Below are positions 47,690 to 57,296 of a stretch of DNA of 64,000 bases, in pieces; positions within the stretch are counted from its first letter, which is position 1, and each line of letters begins with the position of its first letter. This stretch comes from Parvularculaceae bacterium (GTDB lineage: Bacteria > Pseudomonadota > Alphaproteobacteria > Caulobacterales > Parvularculaceae). The translations under genes were made by a program, and so were the position numbers. The notes below the pieces were generated by a model. It did no database searches. It was given only the letters and a program-made list of their open reading frames with translations, and was not told the DNA's origin. The stretch lies in NCBI GenBank assembly GCA_013389105.1, contig JACADZ010000078.1, positions 1-64,000 on the forward strand. The letters are read 5' to 3'.

Positions 47690-49234
47690 TCAGGCTCCCA
47701 CGACGAGTCGCAGCCCGCTCTGACGGATTGCCGCCGCCTGATTGATGGCGGCCACGAAGGCGGCGACGGCGGCGTCCGCGATATCGACTTCCTGCGCCTT
47801 GCCTGAAAACAGCTCGCCGTCGACCTCGACGACCGCTTCGGCGCGCACGACCCCCTCGCTAGCGACATGATGAAGATCGAGCACGGCGATGCGGCCGGCG
47901 ACCCCGGTGATGGCGCACACGGCTGCGAAAGCGGCGTCGATCGGCCCTTCGCCTTCTTCAGTCACCGTTCGCCGCGCACCATTGTCATGCTCCATCGTGA
48001 TGCGGGCGTAGGGCCGCGTGTCGTCTTCGCGATCAACCCTCAGTTCCGTGCGCCGCATGCGCCAGGGCCCGATGCGGCCGTCAGTTTGCGCGTTGCCGTT
48101 GATCAGGCGTACCAGATCGGCGTCTGTCACCTCACGGCAGGTGTCGGCGAGGCGTTTGAAATCTGCGAAGACGTCTTCGATCCGCTGCGTCGAGACTTCG
48201 AAGCCTAACGCCTTTAGCCGCGCGGCTAGCGCGTGCTTGCCGGAATGCTTGCCTAGAACGATCGCGTTCGAGGGAACGCCGACCGACTCGGCGTCCATGA
48301 TTTCATAGGTGCGGCGGTCGTTCAGCACGCCATGCTGGTGGATGCCGGCCTCGTGGGCGAAGGCGTTCCGCCCGACGATCGCCTTGTTGCGGGGGATTGG
48401 GTTATGCGTGACGCGCGCCAGCGCCTGGCTCGCCGCAAAAATCCTCGTCGTATCGATCTGAGTGCCGACGCCGTAGAAATCACGGCGCGTTGCAAGGGCC
48501 ATCACCACCTCCTCGAGGGCGCAGTTGCCGGCGCGTTCGCCGATGCCGTTGATCGCGCATTCAATCTGGCGTGCGCCGCCGCGCACGGCGGCGAGCGAGT
48601 TGGCGACCGCCATGCCGAGATCGTCGTGGCAGTGCGTGGAGAATATGACGCCGACCGGCGCGTTCGCCGTCAGAAAGCGGAACAGATCGTAGATCTCCTC
48701 GGAGGTCGTGTAGCCGACCGTGTCCGGGACATTGATTGTCGTCGCGCCGGCGCTGATCGCCGTCGTTACAGCTTCGAGAAGAAAATCGCGCTCAGTCCGG
48801 ATCGCGTCTTCAGGCGAGAACTCGACATCTTCGCAAAGGCCGCGCGCGTACGCGACGGCCGCGCCGATTCTTTGGACGACTTCCGACCGCGAGAGTTTAA
48901 GCTTCGCTTCGCGGTGGGTCGGACTCGTGCCGAGAAACACGTGGATTCGCCGCCGCCTCGCGGGCTCGAGCGCACGCGCCGCCGCGTCTATGTCGGCCTT
49001 CGAGGCGCGCGCCAGCGAGCAGATGACAGGTCCTTCAATCTCTTCGGCGACCGCGCGCACGGCGGCGGCATCGCCCGGGGAGGCCGCGGCGAAGCCGGCC
49101 TCAATGATGTCGACATTGAGCGCGCAGAGCGCCCGCGCGACAATCAGCTTGGCGTCGGTCGACATTGAAAAGCCAGGCGCTTGTTCGCCGTCGCGGAGCG
49201 TGGTGTCAAAAATTTTGACGTGATCGTTTGTCAT
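47690..49234 (-). CDS. leuA: 2-Isopropylmalate synthase
   Basis: A 514-residue LeuA, the committed leucine enzyme. The catalytic TIM barrel includes [53 protein letters not shown] and [13 protein letters not shown]. The C-terminal regulatory domain, which binds leucine in relatives, covers about residues 380-514. It is 91 bases after ilvN, the widest gap in the operon, which contains an 8-bp inverted repeat. Confidence 0.97.
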   Translation of the reverse strand: MTNDHVKIFDTTLRDGEQAPGFSMSTDAKLIVARALCALNVDIIEAGFAAASPGDAAAVRAVAEEIEGPVICSLARASKADIDAAARALEPARRRRIHVFLGTSPTHREAKLKLSRSEVVQRIGAAVAYARGLCEDVEFSPEDAIRTERDFLLEAVTTAISAGATTINVPDTVGYTTSEEIYDLFRFLTANAPVGVIFSTHCHDDLGMAVANSLAAVRGGARQIECAINGIGERAGNCALEEVVMALATRRDFYGVGTQIDTTRIFAASQALARVTHNPIPRNKAIVGRNAFAHEAGIHQHGVLNDRRTYEIMDAESVGVPSNAIVLGKHSGKHALAARLKALGFEVSTQRIEDVFADFKRLADTCREVTDADLVRLINGNAQTDGRIGPWRMRRTELRVDREDDTRPYARITMEHDNGARRTVTEEGEGPIDAAFAAVCAITGVAGRIAVLDLHHVASEGVVRAEAVVEVDGELFSGKAQEVDIADAAVAAFVAAINQAAAIRQSGLRLVVGA

Positions 49235-49270
49235 GAGCCAGGTCCCTTGGCGGAATTGCGTGGTCGCGAT

Positions 49271-49291
49271 GCGCGGCGGCGGTCGCCGCGC
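49271..49291 (-). other. Inverted repeat between ilvN and leuA
   Basis: GCGCGGCG (49271-49278) and CGCCGCGC (49284-49291) form an 8-bp hairpin with a five-base loop, about 35 bases after the ilvN stop. With no T-tract it may be a processing or partial-termination point that balances ilv against leu expression. Confidence 0.4.
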
Positions 49292-49325
49292 GGGTTAAGT
49301 CGCGGGCGCTGACGAATGCCGGTCA

Positions 49326-49877
49326 TCAATCCGTCTCCACGCCGCGACGGATTGAAAGGACGCCCGTGCGCGACACTTCCTTGAGGCCCAAGGGCTGCAT
49401 AAGCTCGATGAAGGCGTTGATCTTCTCTCTAGCGCCAGTGATCTCGAAAATGAATGACGTATGCGTTGTATCGAGAGCGCGGGCGCGGAATATGTCGGCG
49501 AGGCGCATTGCTTCCACACGCTGCTCGCCGATATTGGCGACTTTCACCAGTGCGAGCTCGCGTTCCAGCGCGTCGCGTTCCTGCGTCACGTCGATCACTC
49601 GGCGCACTGGCACAAGCCGCGTCAGCTGCGCTTTGATTTGCTCGATCTTCTGATCGGCCCCGCGCGTGACTATCGAGATGCGCGAGGTGTGCTTCTCAAC
49701 ATCCGTCTCGGCGACCGTCAGACTCTCGATGTTGTATCCGCGCGCCGATATCAAAGAGACGACGCGCGCCAGCACCCCCGGCTCATTGTCGACGATGACG
49801 GCGAGAATGACCTCGCGAGAGACGCCTTCGTCCCGAGTCACCGGATAGACCGAGGGAGCCTGCGCCTGCGCCGTCAT
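49326..49877 (-). CDS. ilvN: Acetolactate synthase small (regulatory) subunit
   Basis: A 183-residue IlvN/IlvH. It starts MTAQAQAPSVYPVTRDEGVS. An ACT domain follows at about 22-95 (ILAVIVDNEPGVLARVVSLISARGYNIESL), then the C-terminal domain with EITGAREKINAFIELMQPLGLKEVSRTGVL. It confers valine feedback on the catalytic subunit. The start overlaps the ilvB stop by four bases. A longer frame upstream is antisense-like and excluded. Confidence 0.96.
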   Translation of the reverse strand: MTAQAQAPSVYPVTRDEGVSREVILAVIVDNEPGVLARVVSLISARGYNIESLTVAETDVEKHTSRISIVTRGADQKIEQIKAQLTRLVPVRRVIDVTQERDALERELALVKVANIGEQRVEAMRLADIFRARALDTTHTSFIFEITGAREKINAFIELMQPLGLKEVSRTGVLSIRRGVETD

Positions 49878-51685
49878 ACCAGGCTCATTCCTGACGCCCC
49901 TATTTCCGTCCCCGCGAGGCCCCCCTCGCCGAAGATCATCTCGTTGTGCGCCTTTCCGGAAGGGATCATCGGATACACGTTCTCCTCCCGGGTGACGACG
50001 CAGTCGAACAACACGGGTCGCCGAATGTTGATCATTTCCCTGATGCGGTCGTCGAGCTCGTCGGGTCTTTCCGCGCGCAGACCGACGCAGCCATAGGCGT
50101 CGGCGAGCTTCACGAAATCCGGCAGGCTTGCTGAATAGGAATGCGAATAACGCCCGCCATGCAGCAACTCCTGCCACTGACGAACCATGCCGAGATAGGC
50201 GTTGTTGAGGATGAAAATCTTCACCGGCAAATCGTGCTGCACCGCCGTCGACATCTCCTGCATGGTCATCTGCACCGACGCGTCGCCGGCGATGTCGATG
50301 ACGAGCGCGTCCGGATGGGCGGCCTGCACGCCGATCGCGGCGGGGAGCCCGTAGCCCATGGCGCCAAGACCGCCCGAGGTCATCCACCGGTTCGGCTCAT
50401 CGAAATGGAAGTGTTGGGCCGCCCACATTTGATGCTGGCCGACTTCGGTCGTCACATACGCGTCGCGGCCGCGTGTCAAAGTGTAGAGTCGTTCGATCGC
50501 ATATTGCGGTTTGATGACCGCCGCCGAAGACTCATACGCGAACGATTTCCGCGCGCGCCATTCGGCGATCTGGCGGCGCCACGGATCGAGTCGCGCAAGA
50601 TCGCGCCCGCCGCGCCGCCGCCATACGGCAAGCATGGCGTCGAGCACGGCGCCGGCGTCCCCGACGATGCCGAGGTCGATTCGCACGTTCTTGTTGATCG
50701 ACGACGGATCGATGTCGATGTGGATCTTTCGCGAGTGGGGCGAAAATGAATCGAGTCGGCCGGTGACGCGGTCGTCGAACCGCGCGCCGACCGCGATCAT
50801 AAGATCGCAGTCGTGCATGGCGTTGTTGGCCTCGAAGCTGCCGTGCATGCCGAGCATCCCGAGCCATTGCGGGTCCGAGGCCGGGAATGCGCCGAGGCCC
50901 ATCAGCGTCGAGGTCACCGGGAAGCCTGTTTCATGGGCCAGCGCGCGCAGCGCCGCGCTCGCGGGAGGACCAGAATTGATGACGCCGCCGCCCGTATAGA
51001 GGACGGGGCGACAGGCGCGCGCCATCAGGTCCGCCGCCTGCTCGATCTGATCTCGGCGCAGCGCCGGCGCGATCAGGCAATTGCGCTTTTTCGCATCCGC
51101 CTTGGACGTGTACAGAGCTTCCTCGAGTTGCACGTCCTTTGGGATGTCAACGACTACGGGACCCGGTCGGCCGCCCCTCGCCACATGAAACGCTTCGTGG
51201 ATTATGGTCGGCAGCTTTTGCGCCGACGGCACGAGGTAGTTGTGCTTCGTGCACGAGCGCGTGATTCCGACGGTGTCGCATTCCTGGAAAGCGTCCGTGC
51301 CGATGAGGGCGCGCGCGACTTGCCCCGTGATGCAGACGACGGGCACCGAGTCAAGGAGCGCGTCGGCGAGCCCCGTGACAGCGTTGGTGGCCCCGGGGCC
51401 GGAAGTGACCAGCACCACGCCGACCCTGCCGGTCGAACGGGCATAGCCCTCCGCCGCATGAACCGCGCCCTGTTCATGCCGGACCATGACGTGACGGATC
51501 GTGTCGCGCTTAAAGAGCGCGTCGTAAATCGGCAACACGGCGCCGCCGGGATACCCGAAGATGATGTCGACGCCCTGCTCTTCGAGCGCGTCGAGCAGCA
51601 ATTCGGCCCCCGCCCTTGCGACGCGGCCGGCCGCTGGCTCGGCCTCTGGCCCGGCGCGCTTGATGACTGCGGCTCCCGCTGACAT
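49874..51685 (-). CDS. ilvB: Acetolactate synthase large subunit
   Basis: A 603-residue thiamine-diphosphate enzyme making acetolactate and acetohydroxybutyrate. The catalytic glutamate lies in VMVRHEQGAVHAAEGYARST, followed by GVVLVTSGPGATNAVTGLADAL. The ThDP/Mg site is IAGDASVQMTMQEMSTAV and NNAYLGMVRQWQ. FAD and Rossmann-like middle domains are in order. It is preceded by ilvC with three bases between. Confidence 0.96.
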   Translation of the reverse strand: MSAGAAVIKRAGPEAEPAAGRVARAGAELLLDALEEQGVDIIFGYPGGAVLPIYDALFKRDTIRHVMVRHEQGAVHAAEGYARSTGRVGVVLVTSGPGATNAVTGLADALLDSVPVVCITGQVARALIGTDAFQECDTVGITRSCTKHNYLVPSAQKLPTIIHEAFHVARGGRPGPVVVDIPKDVQLEEALYTSKADAKKRNCLIAPALRRDQIEQAADLMARACRPVLYTGGGVINSGPPASAALRALAHETGFPVTSTLMGLGAFPASDPQWLGMLGMHGSFEANNAMHDCDLMIAVGARFDDRVTGRLDSFSPHSRKIHIDIDPSSINKNVRIDLGIVGDAGAVLDAMLAVWRRRGGRDLARLDPWRRQIAEWRARKSFAYESSAAVIKPQYAIERLYTLTRGRDAYVTTEVGQHQMWAAQHFHFDEPNRWMTSGGLGAMGYGLPAAIGVQAAHPDALVIDIAGDASVQMTMQEMSTAVQHDLPVKIFILNNAYLGMVRQWQELLHGGRYSHSYSASLPDFVKLADAYGCVGLRAERPDELDDRIREMINIRRPVLFDCVVTREENVYPMIPSGKAHNEMIFGEGGLAGTEIGASGMSLV

Positions 51686-51688
51686 CGC

Positions 51689-52699
51689 TTACTCCGCCCG
51701 GGAGTTCGCGCCGGGCTTCAGCCAGGCCATCCGATCACGGAGCTCCCGCCCGGTCTTTTCGATCGGATGAGCAAGGTCCTTTTCGAGCAGCTTGGCGTAG
51801 CGCGGCTTGCCGGCCTGGTTCTCAAGGATCCAGTCGCGCGCAAAAGCGCCGCTCTGAATGTCCTTGAGGACTTCGCGCATGCGCTGACGCGTTTCATCGT
51901 TGACGATGCGCGGGCCGGAGACGAGATCGCCGTATTTCGCCGTCTCGGACACGAATTGGTGCATCTTGGCGACGCCGCCTTCGTAGAGGAGATCGACGAT
52001 CAGCTTCAGTTCATGCAGGCACTCGTAATAGGCGATTTCGGGCCGATAGCCGGCTTCCACGAGGGTGTCGAAACCCGCCATGACGAGCTCTGTCGCGCCG
52101 CCGCAAAGCACCGCCTGTTCGCCGAAGAGATCGGTCTCGGTTTCTTCCTGAAAAGTCGTCTCTATCGCCCCCGCCTCGGTTCCGCCGATGAGGCTGGCAT
52201 AGGCGAGCGCACGATCCTTCGCTTTGCCCGTCGCATCCTGATGAACGGCGAAAAGGCATGGGACGCCGCGCCCTTTCTCATACTCGCGGCGAACGAGGTC
52301 GCCTGGGCCCTTGGGCGCGACCATGACCACATCGACATTCTTCGGCGGTCGCACGCGCCCATAGAGAATTGTGAAGCCGTGCGCGAACAGGAGGGCGTCG
52401 CCCTCCTTCAGGCCGGGCGCGATTTCCTCGGCGAAGAGCTTTTCGTGAGTCATGTCCGGCGTGAGCACGGCGACGAGGCGCGCCTGCTCGCTTGCTTCGC
52501 GGACGCCGGCGACTTTGAGCCCGTCGGCGGCGGCCCGCCGCGCGCCTTCGCCGCCTTTTCTCAGGCCGACAACGACGTCGCAACCCGAGTTCTTCAGGTT
52601 TAGCGCGTGGGCGCGGCCTTGGCTACCGTATCCGATGACGGCGACAGGGGCCGACTTCACAAAGGTCGGATCCGCGTCAGTTTGCGTATAGACTCTCAT
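51689..52699 (-). CDS. ilvC: Ketol-acid reductoisomerase (class I)
   Basis: A 336-residue short-form KARI. The NADPH loop is [19 protein letters not shown], and the metal-binding part is [41 protein letters not shown]. It isomerises and reduces acetolactate. Its start overlaps the ilvD stop by four bases. Confidence 0.97.
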   Translation of the reverse strand: MRVYTQTDADPTFVKSAPVAVIGYGSQGRAHALNLKNSGCDVVVGLRKGGEGARRAAADGLKVAGVREASEQARLVAVLTPDMTHEKLFAEEIAPGLKEGDALLFAHGFTILYGRVRPPKNVDVVMVAPKGPGDLVRREYEKGRGVPCLFAVHQDATGKAKDRALAYASLIGGTEAGAIETTFQEETETDLFGEQAVLCGGATELVMAGFDTLVEAGYRPEIAYYECLHELKLIVDLLYEGGVAKMHQFVSETAKYGDLVSGPRIVNDETRQRMREVLKDIQSGAFARDWILENQAGKPRYAKLLEKDLAHPIEKTGRELRDRMAWLKPGANSRAE

Positions 52700-54384
52700 G
52701 ACAAATTCCCTTGCTCAGTCGGCTGAATAGTGACGGCGCCTCTGGATGCAGGCGAAACAAGCTGTGCGTATTTGGCGAAAGCGCCCGCCGGACGGGCGCG
52801 CGGCGCCGGTCGGAACGCTTTGCGGCGCGCCTCCCAGTCGATTTCCGCGTCGATTCGGCGGCCATCCGCGTCGATGCGGACAACGTCGCCCTCCTGCAGA
52901 AGCGCAATCGGTCCGCCGACCGCGGCTTCAGGGCAGATGTGGCCGACGACGAAGCCGTGGCTCGCGCCCGAAAACCGGCCGTCGGTCATGAGCGCCACCT
53001 TGCCGGCGAGGCCCTGGCCGGCGAGCGCGGCGGTGACGCCCAGCATTTCGCGCATCCCGGGTCCGCCCACAGGCCCCTCGTAGCGGATGACGACGACGTC
53101 GCCTTCCCTGATGTCTCGGCTCGAGACGGCGGCGAAAGCATCCTCCTCGCACTCGAAAACTCGCGCGCGCCCCTCGAAGGACCCGTCGCCATAGCCGGAG
53201 GTTTTGAGGACGGCGCCCTCCGGCGCGACATCGCCATAGAGAATGCGAATGCCTCCGGTCTTCTTGAACGGCCTGGCGACGTCGCTCACGACCTTCTGCC
53301 CGGGCGTCTCGGGCGCGTCGGCCAGCTCGTCGAACAGCCGCCGGCCGCTGACGGTCGGCGCGTCGGCGAGCGCCCCCGCGGACATGAGCCGCGCGCCGAA
53401 GAGGCGACAGCCGCCGGCCTCGTAGAGATCTCGGGCAAGATAACGGCCGCCGGGCTTGAGGTCGGCGATGATCCCCGTTTCGCGCGAAATCCGGTCGAAG
53501 ATGTCGATTGAAAACGGCACGCCCGCCTCGGCCGCGATCGCCGCGAGGTGCAGCACCGCGTTGGTCGATCCGCCGCTCGCAACGACGGCGGTCGCCGCAT
53601 TGCGGAGCGACGTCTCGCTCACAAATTGTCGAGCGGTCGCATTAGCGGCGGTCAGGCGCGCGGCGAGGCGCCCGCAACGCTCCGCCTCAGCAGCCTTGTC
53701 GGGATGAACTGCCGGAGGATCACCCGATCCCATCGGTGAAAGACCGAGGAATGCGAGCGCCATCGCCATGGTGTTTGCAGTGAACTGGCCCCCGCAAGCA
53801 CCGGCGCCCGGACAGGCCGTCCGTTCGATTTCTTCAAGCGCGGCATCGCTGATCGTGCCCGCCGCGTGCGCGCCGACAGCCTCGAACACGTCCTGAATGG
53901 AAAGGTCCCGTTCGCCGCAGCGGCCCGGCAGGATTGTCCCGCCGTACAAAACGAGTCCGGGAATGTCGAGCCTCGCGAGCGCCATCGCCGCCGCCGGAAT
54001 CGTCTTGTCGCAGCCGACGAGAATGATCGCTCCGTCAAGGGAGTGTCCGCGCACGACTAGTTCGATCGAGTCGGCGATCACCTCCCGCGAAATGAGCGAG
54101 GCCCGCATGCCCTCCGCGCCCATGGTGATTCCATCCGAGACGACGATGGTGTTGAAGTCGATCGGCGTTCCGCCGCCTGCTCTGACGCCGCGGCGCACGG
54201 GCTCGGCAAGATCGGCGAGGTGGAGATTGCACGGCGTGACCGTCGACCAAGTGTTGACGACGGCGATCAGGGGCCGCGAGAGATCATTGTCTGAATATCC
54301 GGCCCCGCGCAGCATCGCCCGGGCCGGCGCGCGCGCCGGTCCCTTGGTGATCGCGTGCGATCGTCGCTGCTGTCCCGCCGTCAT
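52696..54384 (-). CDS. ilvD: Dihydroxyacid dehydratase
   Basis: A 562-residue IlvD that dehydrates dihydroxyacids to branched 2-keto acids. The start [20 protein letters not shown] follows GGGAACGTATCGG; the longer frame upstream runs through the terminator and is excluded. Iron-sulfur cysteines lie in [14 protein letters not shown] and [18 protein letters not shown]. It is first in the ilvDCBN-leuACDB operon and directly follows an attenuator. Confidence 0.96.
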   Translation of the reverse strand: MTAGQQRRSHAITKGPARAPARAMLRGAGYSDNDLSRPLIAVVNTWSTVTPCNLHLADLAEPVRRGVRAGGGTPIDFNTIVVSDGITMGAEGMRASLISREVIADSIELVVRGHSLDGAIILVGCDKTIPAAAMALARLDIPGLVLYGGTILPGRCGERDLSIQDVFEAVGAHAAGTISDAALEEIERTACPGAGACGGQFTANTMAMALAFLGLSPMGSGDPPAVHPDKAAEAERCGRLAARLTAANATARQFVSETSLRNAATAVVASGGSTNAVLHLAAIAAEAGVPFSIDIFDRISRETGIIADLKPGGRYLARDLYEAGGCRLFGARLMSAGALADAPTVSGRRLFDELADAPETPGQKVVSDVARPFKKTGGIRILYGDVAPEGAVLKTSGYGDGSFEGRARVFECEEDAFAAVSSRDIREGDVVVIRYEGPVGGPGMREMLGVTAALAGQGLAGKVALMTDGRFSGASHGFVVGHICPEAAVGGPIALLQEGDVVRIDADGRRIDAEIDWEARRKAFRPAPRARPAGAFAKYAQLVSPASRGAVTIQPTEQGNLS

Positions 54385-54409
54385 CCGATACGTTCCCGGA
54401 CGGGCCGCC

Positions 54410-54437
54410 AAAAAAAACCGCTCCTTTCGGGGAGCGG
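54410..54437 (-). terminator. Intrinsic terminator (attenuator) in the ilv leader
   Basis: Read on the minus strand, CCGCTCC, loop CCGAAA, GGAGCGG is followed by eight uridines. It sits 25 bases before the ilvD ATG and 32 bases after a leader-peptide stop. No gene needs terminating here, so a control role is likely. A GGGCGGCG stretch at about 54479-54490 could pair with the CGCCGC of the 5' arm (54434-54439) as an antiterminator. Confidence 0.88.
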
Positions 54438-54469
54438 CGTTTTCTGGAGGTCCGTGCTTTTTGAAGTTC

Positions 54470-54592
54470 CTAGCGCACCTGCTCCGCCGCCGCCCTCTCA
54501 AGGAGGCCGATAAGAAGCACGACAACGAGGGAAAAGCCGGCGATGACGCTGGCCGCGCCGAAGGTCGGCCCGATTTGCGCGATTTCTGACAC
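54470..54592 (-). CDS. Probable ilv leader peptide, 40 residues
   Basis: A 40-codon frame starting with GTG at 54592, after GGGAG at good spacing, and ending in TAG. Residues 22-31 read [10 protein letters not shown]: nine of ten are leucine, valine or isoleucine, exactly the products of the downstream operon. It ends 32 bases before an intrinsic terminator. Starvation would stall ribosomes on this run and allow antitermination, as in enterobacterial ilv leaders. It could instead be a small membrane protein, but the location favours a leader. No longer N-terminal start is needed. Confidence 0.72.
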   Translation of the reverse strand: MSEIAQIGPTFGAASVIAGFSLVVVLLIGLLERAAAEQVR

Positions 54593-54738
54593 GGCGCTTG
54601 CTCCCTGCCTCTTTCTAGTGCGCTGCAATATCGCTCTTAGCTGATTGCGCCGACCTTCACAAGCACAAAGAGGCAATTTGGTGCGACATTTTCGCCGTAA
54701 TCGCTAACTGGAATTCATTAACGCAATTTACTGCTAAT

Positions 54739-54772
54739 GCGGCGCAAAGCGCGTCGGCGTCTTTTGCGCCGC
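54739..54772 (-). terminator. Probable stem-loop ending the metX-metB transcript
   Basis: GCGGCGCAAA (54739-54748) and TTTGCGCCGC (54763-54772) form a perfect 10-bp inverted repeat with a 14-base loop, 19 bases past the metB stop. No T-tract follows. The remaining 54593-54738 must hold the ilv promoter. Confidence 0.5.
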
Positions 54773-54790
54773 GTCAATAATGGCCCGTCG

Positions 54791-55984
54791 CTAACCTGCC
54801 GCCCTCCGGCGCCCTTCCCGCCTGACCGCAATCGCCGCCCGGTCAATCGCGCCGAAGAGGTCGTCAATCAGGTCGCTCGGGTGCTCTAGTCCGATCGACA
54901 GCCGCACCAGCCGGTCGGAAATGCCCGCGGCGGCGCGCGCCTCCGGCGTCATCCCCGCGTGCGTCATGGTCGCCGGCACGCACGCAAGACTTTCAAAGCC
55001 GCCGAGAGACTCGGCGACGGTGAACAGTCGCATTCCACGCAGGGCCTCCAGCACGTCGACGTCCTCGGTCAGCTCGACGCTCAGCATCGAGCCGAAGCCC
55101 TTCTGCTGACGGCGGGCGATGTCGTGCCCTGGGTGATCGGCAAGACCGGGGAAGTAGACCCTCGAGACCCGCTGGTCCGCGGCAAGCGCGGCGGCGACTA
55201 GCCCTGCATTCTCCTGCTGGCGGGCGATCCGCGGGAACAGCGTCCGCAACCCTCTCAGAGTGAGATATGAGTCAAAAGGCGCGCCGGTGACGCCGGTGCA
55301 GTTGGCCCACCACGCAAGTTCATCGCCAAGCGCCTCATCGCGTGCGAGCACCGCGCCGCCGACAACATCGCTGTGGCCGTTTATGAACTTCGTCGTCGAA
55401 TGCACGACGATGTCGCAGCCGAGTGCGAGCGGGTTCTGGAGCGCCGGAGACAGGAAAGTGTTGTCGGCGACCACGATCGCGCCCGCCTTTCTGGCGGCGG
55501 CCGCGCAGGCGCGAATATCGGTGATCCGCAGCAGCGGGTTGCTCGGCGTTTCGATGAGCACAAGTTTCGGCCCTTGCGCGAGCGCGGCCGCGAACTCTTC
55601 GGGTTCCGTCTGGTTGACAAAAAGAACCTTGATCTGGCCGCGCCTTGCCCGCGCAGTCAGCAGGCGAAAAGTGCCGCCGTAACAATCGTGCGGCGCGACG
55701 ACGAGGTCGCCCGGATTGACGAGCGCGAGCGTCAGATCGACGGCGGCCATGCCCGTTGCGGTGATGACGCCCCGCGCCGCCCCTTCAAGATCGGCGAGCG
55801 CGCGTTCCAGTTCGGCGCGCGTCGGATTGCCGGAACGGGAATAGTCGAAGGCCGGCTTTTCTTCCGGGTCGCGCCAGCCGTAGGTCGCAGAGAGGTAGAG
55901 AGGCGGGGCGGCCGACCTGAAGGCCGGATCGGTCGCGACTCCCGCTGCGGCGGTCAATGTTTCCGGATGATATGACCTGGTCAT
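54791..55984 (-). CDS. metB: Cystathionine gamma-synthase / PLP-dependent trans-sulfuration enzyme
   Basis: A 397-residue Cys/Met-metabolism PLP enzyme. DYSRSGNPTRAELERALADLEGA and ATGMAAVDLTLAL shape the cofactor site. The PLP lysine is K199 in VVHSTTKFINGHSDVVGG. It joins O-succinylhomoserine and cysteine to form cystathionine, or uses sulfide directly; motifs do not settle which. It lies three bases after metX, supporting this role. Confidence 0.9.
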   Translation of the reverse strand: MTRSYHPETLTAAAGVATDPAFRSAAPPLYLSATYGWRDPEEKPAFDYSRSGNPTRAELERALADLEGAARGVITATGMAAVDLTLALVNPGDLVVAPHDCYGGTFRLLTARARRGQIKVLFVNQTEPEEFAAALAQGPKLVLIETPSNPLLRITDIRACAAAARKAGAIVVADNTFLSPALQNPLALGCDIVVHSTTKFINGHSDVVGGAVLARDEALGDELAWWANCTGVTGAPFDSYLTLRGLRTLFPRIARQQENAGLVAAALAADQRVSRVYFPGLADHPGHDIARRQQKGFGSMLSVELTEDVDVLEALRGMRLFTVAESLGGFESLACVPATMTHAGMTPEARAAAGISDRLVRLSIGLEHPSDLIDDLFGAIDRAAIAVRREGRRRAAG

Positions 55985-55987
55985 TTC

Positions 55988-56956
55988 TCAAGGTTCCTCG
56001 ATGAAGTCTCGAATGAGAGGTCCGACGACCCCCGTTTCCTTCAGGAAGGCGTCGTGGCCGTATTCGGACGCGATCTCGACGAAGCGCCCGTTCGCGCGGT
56101 CTGCAAGCCGGCGGATATCGGCGCTCGGCACGAGCCGATCGTCCCTGACCGCGATAAATAGTCCGGCAGCCGCAATTTCGGTCGCGTCCACGGCATGGCG
56201 ATCGATCGAATCGGAAAGCGTCACGAAACGCGCGGCAGGCATGTGATACGCTTCGCCCCGGGCGATGAGATACTCGCAGACAGGATATGGGTCGCCGGCG
56301 CGAAGGCCCGGCCTGTGATCGAACCTGGCTGCGAACTCGTCGACCGTCCGGTAGCTGATCATGGCAAGCTGACGCGCGAGCGAAACGCCTTCGGCCGGCT
56401 TGCCGCACCGGCTCGCGAACTCCACGATGCGGCGCTGCACGCCCCTCAGCGCGGTCGACGCCGGATGGGGTCTTTCGGCGGCCGAAATCACGCATAATCG
56501 CCCTACGCGCGCTCGAAAGCGCGCGGCGAACGCCAGCCCGACCATGCCGCCGTAGGACGCGCCGACAAAGGCGTGCAAGCGCGCAACGCCGAGCCTATCA
56601 AGCGCGATCCCAAACGCGCGCGCCTGGTCGTCCGTCGAAATCGTGCGCGCCGTCTCTTGCGGATTGGGCAGGAAGTCGAACCCGACCACGCAGAACCGCT
56701 CAAGATCGATCGCGCCGCCCGGCGCGACGACGTCACGCCACCATCCCCGGCTCGCGCCCGCGTCTGCAATGTCGCGTCCGGCCGATATGCCGCCCGCGAC
56801 CGCAACGACAGGATCAGAGAGCGCGCCGTGGACGCGCAGGCGCAATTCGGCGCGGTCGAGGCGTTCGCCCGATTCAAGGGAGAGCCCGCCTCCAAGCGGA
56901 ACGGTGAAATCGACAGCGGGCGCTTTCGCTTCTGCTATTCTGGCTGCAATTGTCAT
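55988..56956 (-). CDS. metX: Homoserine O-acyltransferase, MetX type (likely succinyltransferase)
   Basis: A 322-residue alpha/beta-hydrolase-fold acyltransferase. The nucleophile is S134 in HAFVGASYGGMVGLAFAA; aspartate and histidine follow in FIAVRDDRLVPSADI and EYGHDAFL. FLPNPQETARTISTDDQARA resembles xanthomonad MetX proteins that use succinyl-CoA, so succinylation is likelier than acetylation, though unproved. The ATG is directly abutted by GAAGG, an unusually tight spacing, and a TGA precedes it in frame. A SAM riboswitch lies upstream. Confidence 0.87.
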   Translation of the reverse strand: MTIAARIAEAKAPAVDFTVPLGGGLSLESGERLDRAELRLRVHGALSDPVVAVAGGISAGRDIADAGASRGWWRDVVAPGGAIDLERFCVVGFDFLPNPQETARTISTDDQARAFGIALDRLGVARLHAFVGASYGGMVGLAFAARFRARVGRLCVISAAERPHPASTALRGVQRRIVEFASRCGKPAEGVSLARQLAMISYRTVDEFAARFDHRPGLRAGDPYPVCEYLIARGEAYHMPAARFVTLSDSIDRHAVDATEIAAAGLFIAVRDDRLVPSADIRRLADRANGRFVEIASEYGHDAFLKETGVVGPLIRDFIEEP

Positions 56957-56963
56957 CCTTCAA

Positions 56964-57009
56964 GTCTCTGCCTGCTCGTCGCCGCCGCGCATCAAGCAGT
57001 CGCAGAGAC
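56964..57009 (-). promoter_or_regulatory. Hairpin of the SAM riboswitch expression platform
   Basis: On the minus strand GTCTCTGC (57009-57002) pairs with GCAGAGAC (56971-56964), with an inner CTGCT/AGCAG extension. It ends seven bases before the metX ATG. Without a T-tract, it would control access to the start site rather than termination. Confidence 0.6.
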
Positions 57010-57043
57010 CCATCGGCTCGTCCGGCTTTTCGCCGTTCGTCCG

Positions 57044-57162
57044 ACTCATCTCTCGAAGCGGCTCGCCGCTCCGAAGGACTTGGCACCTTTCCGTCAAACG
57101 GGCCGTTTGGCGGCGGTTGCCCCAGCTTCTAAGGGCCTTTCCCTCAGCTGGTCTTGATGAGT
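57044..57162 (-). promoter_or_regulatory. SAM-I (S-box) riboswitch aptamer
   Basis: The minus-strand RNA has the S-box core: P1 ACUCAUC/GAUGAGU (7 bp), AAGA, P2 CCAGCU with GAGGGAAAGGCCCUUAGAAGC and GCUGG, then GGCAACC, a P3 hairpin CCAAACG/CGUUUG, GGUGCCAAGUCC and a P4 hairpin (GCGGC/GCCGC). It precedes metX, whose pathway makes methionine and so SAM. High SAM should switch metX-metB off. Confidence 0.92.
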
Positions 57163-57296
57163 TGCACGCGCAAAATGGCAAGACGCCGATGCCGCGTCAA
57201 GTCGATTCTCGCAGCGCCGATGATCGCCGTCGCGATCCGTCCGTTCAAAGAGGGAATGCCGAGCCGCCCGCAGACGGGCGACCCGGGCTCTCCGTT

